A DNA stretch of 6,072 nt, taken from assembly GCA_903901375.1 (NCBI GenBank), contig CAIUQV010000034.1, forward strand, positions 1-6,072, written 5' to 3'. This document shows positions 4,003 to 6,072 of the stretch, piece after piece. Made by a program: the position numbers and the translations under genes. Numbering within the stretch: position 1 is the first letter of the stretch; each line of letters opens with the position of its first letter. The stretch comes from an uncultured Ignavibacteriota bacterium (GTDB lineage: Bacteria; Bacteroidota; Ignavibacteria; Tepidaquicellales; Tepidaquicellaceae). The notes under the pieces were generated by a model. The model searched no databases, was not told the DNA's origin, and was given only the letters and a program-made list of their open reading frames with translations.

Positions 4003-6072
4003 TTAAACAGACTCCAGTTTTCTCTTTGTTTCAATAAGTTTGTAACCTTCAATTACGTCACCAACTTTAATATCACTGTAATTTTCAAGACCAATTCCGC
4101 ATTCATAACCTGATTCAACTTCCCTTACATCGTCCTTAATCCTTTTAAGCGAAGATATAGTTCCGTTGTAAATTTCAAGTCCGTCCCTGATTAATCTTAC
4201 TTTATGATTCCTGACAATCTTACCGTCCTGTACGTAACAGCCGGCAATATTACCAATCTTTGGAACCTTGAATACCTGTCTGACATCTATAGTAGCGGTA
4301 ATTTCTTCATTAACTTCAGGAGCAAGTAATCCTTCAAGAACAAGTTTCACTTCATCGAGTGCATTATAAATAATACTGTGTAATCTTATTTCCACACTGC
4401 TCTTTTCAGCAAGTTTTCTTGCATTAAGGTTTGGCCTGACATTGAAACCGATAATAACAGCGCTTGAAGCTTCTGCAAGCAGAACATCTGATTCCGTAAT
4501 CTGTCCCACTGCTTTATGAATAACCTTCACAGTTGCAGTACCCGGTTTGGATAATTTGTGGAGTGAATCAGCCAAAGCCTCACCCGAACCGTCAACGTCT
4601 GTTTTAAGAATAATATTAAGCTCAACAGATTTACCTTCTTTAATCTGATTAGTGATATCTTCAAGAGTCGTATGTTTAATCTGCCTCATATCCTGTTCAC
4701 GTTTTAACTGCTGTCTCTTTAAAGCTATCTGTCTTGCTTCAATATCAGATTTCAAAACTACAACTGCATCACCTGCCTGGGGCAGACCTTCGAATCCGAT
4801 AATCTGAACAGGTGTTGAAGGACCTGCTTCTTCAAGTCTTTTATCTCTTTCATCAAACATAGCTCGCACTCTTCCGGCAAATATACCTGCAACAAAATTA
4901 TCGCCAACCTTAAGTGTTCCTTTTGTTACAAGCACAGTAGCAACAGAACCTCTTCCTTTATCAAGTCTTGATTCAAGAACCACGCCTCTTGCATCCCTAT
5001 GAGGGTTAGCTTTCAAAGCCAGCATTTCCGATTCAAGAAGTATTTTATCCAGAAGTGTATCAATATTCATACCTTTCTTTGCGGAAATTTCTACAGACTG
5101 ATACTTACCGCCCCATTCTTCTACAAGAATATTTCTTTCTGCAAGCTGAGATTTAATTCTTTCAACGTTAGCTTCAGGTTTATCAACTTTATTTATTGCG
5201 ATTACGATTGGAACACCCGCGGCAAGAGCATGATTAATAGCTTCAACAGTCTGCGGCATCACACTATCATCAGCAGCTACAACAAGCACAACAATATCAG
5301 CAGCCTGTCCGCCGCGTGCACGCATAGCTGTAAATGCTTCGTGACCCGGAGTATCGAGGAATGTTATATGTTTTCCATTATCAAGCTTTACTTTATAAGC
5401 ACCAATATGCTGAGTAATACCACCAGCCTCACCTGCAACCACATTTGCTTTTCTAACATAATCGAGCAGAGAAGTTTTACCATGGTCTACGTGACCCATT
5501 ACTGTCACAACTGGAGGTCTTTCGACTAAAGTACTTTCATCATCATCTGTATCTTTAAGTAAATCCTCTTCATACTCAGACTGAAACTCAATCTTATACC
5601 CAAACTCTTCTGCCAATAACTGGAGTAAATCCTTTTCGAGTCTCTGATTAATAGAGACCATCATACCAAGGTCAAGACATTTTTTAATAATTTCAGTTAC
5701 AGCAACTCCCATAATAGTGGCAAGTTCCATAGTAGAAACGAATTCTGTGACCGTTAATATATTCTTACGCTGTTCCTGAATTGCAATATTAATCTTTTCC
5801 TGTTCAAGTCTTTCTTTCTTCTTCTTCTTTCTTGCGATACTTCTTGCAGATGCTCCGCTGTCATCTTCAATCTTTGCCATCGTTTCTCTGATTGCATCAT
5901 CAATTTCCTTCTGGGAAATATCTTTACCTTTTATACCTTTGCCGAATTTCTTCTTCTTCTTTTCATAATCTGCTTCTGTCTTGTGCTTTTTATCCTTATC
6001 CTTATTAATTACTTTCTTCGTTTCCTTTGAAGGTATAGCGGCTGGGATAACAGGTTTGCTTGACTTAAAGAA
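4003..6072 (-). CDS. infB: translation initiation factor IF-2, 5' end beyond window
   Basis: The GTPase that places initiator tRNA on the 30S subunit and promotes subunit joining. The frame is open to the right edge, giving 689 visible residues; residue numbers here count from the first visible one. ATG at 5880 is internal (visible residue 65), because the upstream 64 codons have no stop and encode the lysine-rich linker typical of IF-2. The IF2 N-domain is at about 105-156. The G domain shows GHVDHGKT (193-200), DTPGH (240-244), NKVD (294-297) and SAKKG (330-334), all intact. Domain II begins near RDARGVVLESRLDKG, followed by domain III and the C-terminal initiator-tRNA-binding barrel (AGCYVQDGKIVRNHKVRLIRDG, SLKRIKDDVREVESGYECG). 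Family members in this group are around 900-1000 residues, so perhaps 200-300 residues are missing. It ends in tandem TAA TAA immediately before the rbfA ATG; the promoter presumably lies upstream, perhaps ahead of nusA. Confidence 0.98.
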   Translation of the reverse strand, partial: FFKSSKPVIPAAIPSKETKKVINKDKDKKHKTEADYEKKKKKFGKGIKGKDISQKEIDDAIRETMAKIEDDSGASARSIARKKKKKERLEQEKINIAIQEQRKNILTVTEFVSTMELATIMGVAVTEIIKKCLDLGMMVSINQRLEKDLLQLLAEEFGYKIEFQSEYEEDLLKDTDDDESTLVERPPVVTVMGHVDHGKTSLLDYVRKANVVAGEAGGITQHIGAYKVKLDNGKHITFLDTPGHEAFTAMRARGGQAADIVVLVVAADDSVMPQTVEAINHALAAGVPIVIAINKVDKPEANVERIKSQLAERNILVEEWGGKYQSVEISAKKGMNIDTLLDKILLESEMLALKANPHRDARGVVLESRLDKGRGSVATVLVTKGTLKVGDNFVAGIFAGRVRAMFDERDKRLEEAGPSTPVQIIGFEGLPQAGDAVVVLKSDIEARQIALKRQQLKREQDMRQIKHTTLEDITNQIKEGKSVELNIILKTDVDGSGEALADSLHKLSKPGTATVKVIHKAVGQITESDVLLAEASSAVIIGFNVRPNLNARKLAEKSSVEIRLHSIIYNALDEVKLVLEGLLAPEVNEEITATIDVRQVFKVPKIGNIAGCYVQDGKIVRNHKVRLIRDGLEIYNGTISSLKRIKDDVREVESGYECGIGLENYSDIKVGDVIEGYKLIETKRKLESV

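Noticed and set aside
4999..5529. 176-codon plus-strand open frame antisense to infB
   Set aside because: It lies opposite the highly conserved G domain, its product is rich in Ser, Phe, His and Cys with no recognisable domain, and it has no start signals; it is a shadow of infB codon usage.
4003..5880. IF-2 starting at ATG 5880
   Set aside because: The same frame is open for 64 more codons to the window edge and encodes the lysine-rich linker expected inside IF-2, so this ATG is internal.
5815..5966. CTT-rich runs resembling simple repeats
   Set aside because: They are consecutive lysine codons of the IF-2 N-terminal basic region, explained by the protein.

Overview
The window looks like AT-rich chromosomal DNA from a bacterium of the Bacteroidota/Chlorobi (FCB) group, perhaps Ignavibacteria-like. 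The placement is an inference from four things: the lineage-like basic N-terminal region of IF-2, a short TruB without a PUA domain, near absence of Shine-Dalgarno sequences, and low GC. It cannot be fixed to genus from sequence alone.

Layout. Almost everything is on the minus strand. From right to left: the 3' two-thirds or so of infB (translation initiation factor IF-2, open through the right edge), then rbfA three bases after the infB stop. Next comes truB on the opposite (plus) strand, running tail-to-tail into rbfA with an 18-base overlap. An AT-rich divergent spacer separates truB from a tRNA-Ser(UGA) gene on the minus strand. A 191-base spacer leads to a LysE-family membrane transporter gene. 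After a further 24 bases comes a gene for a membrane protein with an N-terminal RING/PHD-like zinc site, TPR-like helices and an extracytoplasmic tail. The window ends inside a tRNA-Tyr(GUA) gene cut at its 3' end.

How the genes fit together. infB, rbfA and truB are the usual partners of the nusA-infB-rbfA-truB translation and ribosome-maturation cluster, but here truB is flipped. The transporter and zinc-finger genes look like a two-gene transcription unit. Both lack an upstream in-frame ATG and appear to start at TTG without a Shine-Dalgarno sequence. Sigma70-like boxes (TTGAnn, 17-base spacer, TAnnTT or similar) can be seen ahead of tRNA-Tyr, tRNA-Ser and the transporter gene. Both tRNA genes have a nearly identical 12-base leader motif just before the mature 5' end.

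I see no mobile element, CRISPR array, phage gene or defence system. The most unusual items are the zinc-finger membrane protein, the flipped and overlapping truB, and the repeated tRNA leader motif.
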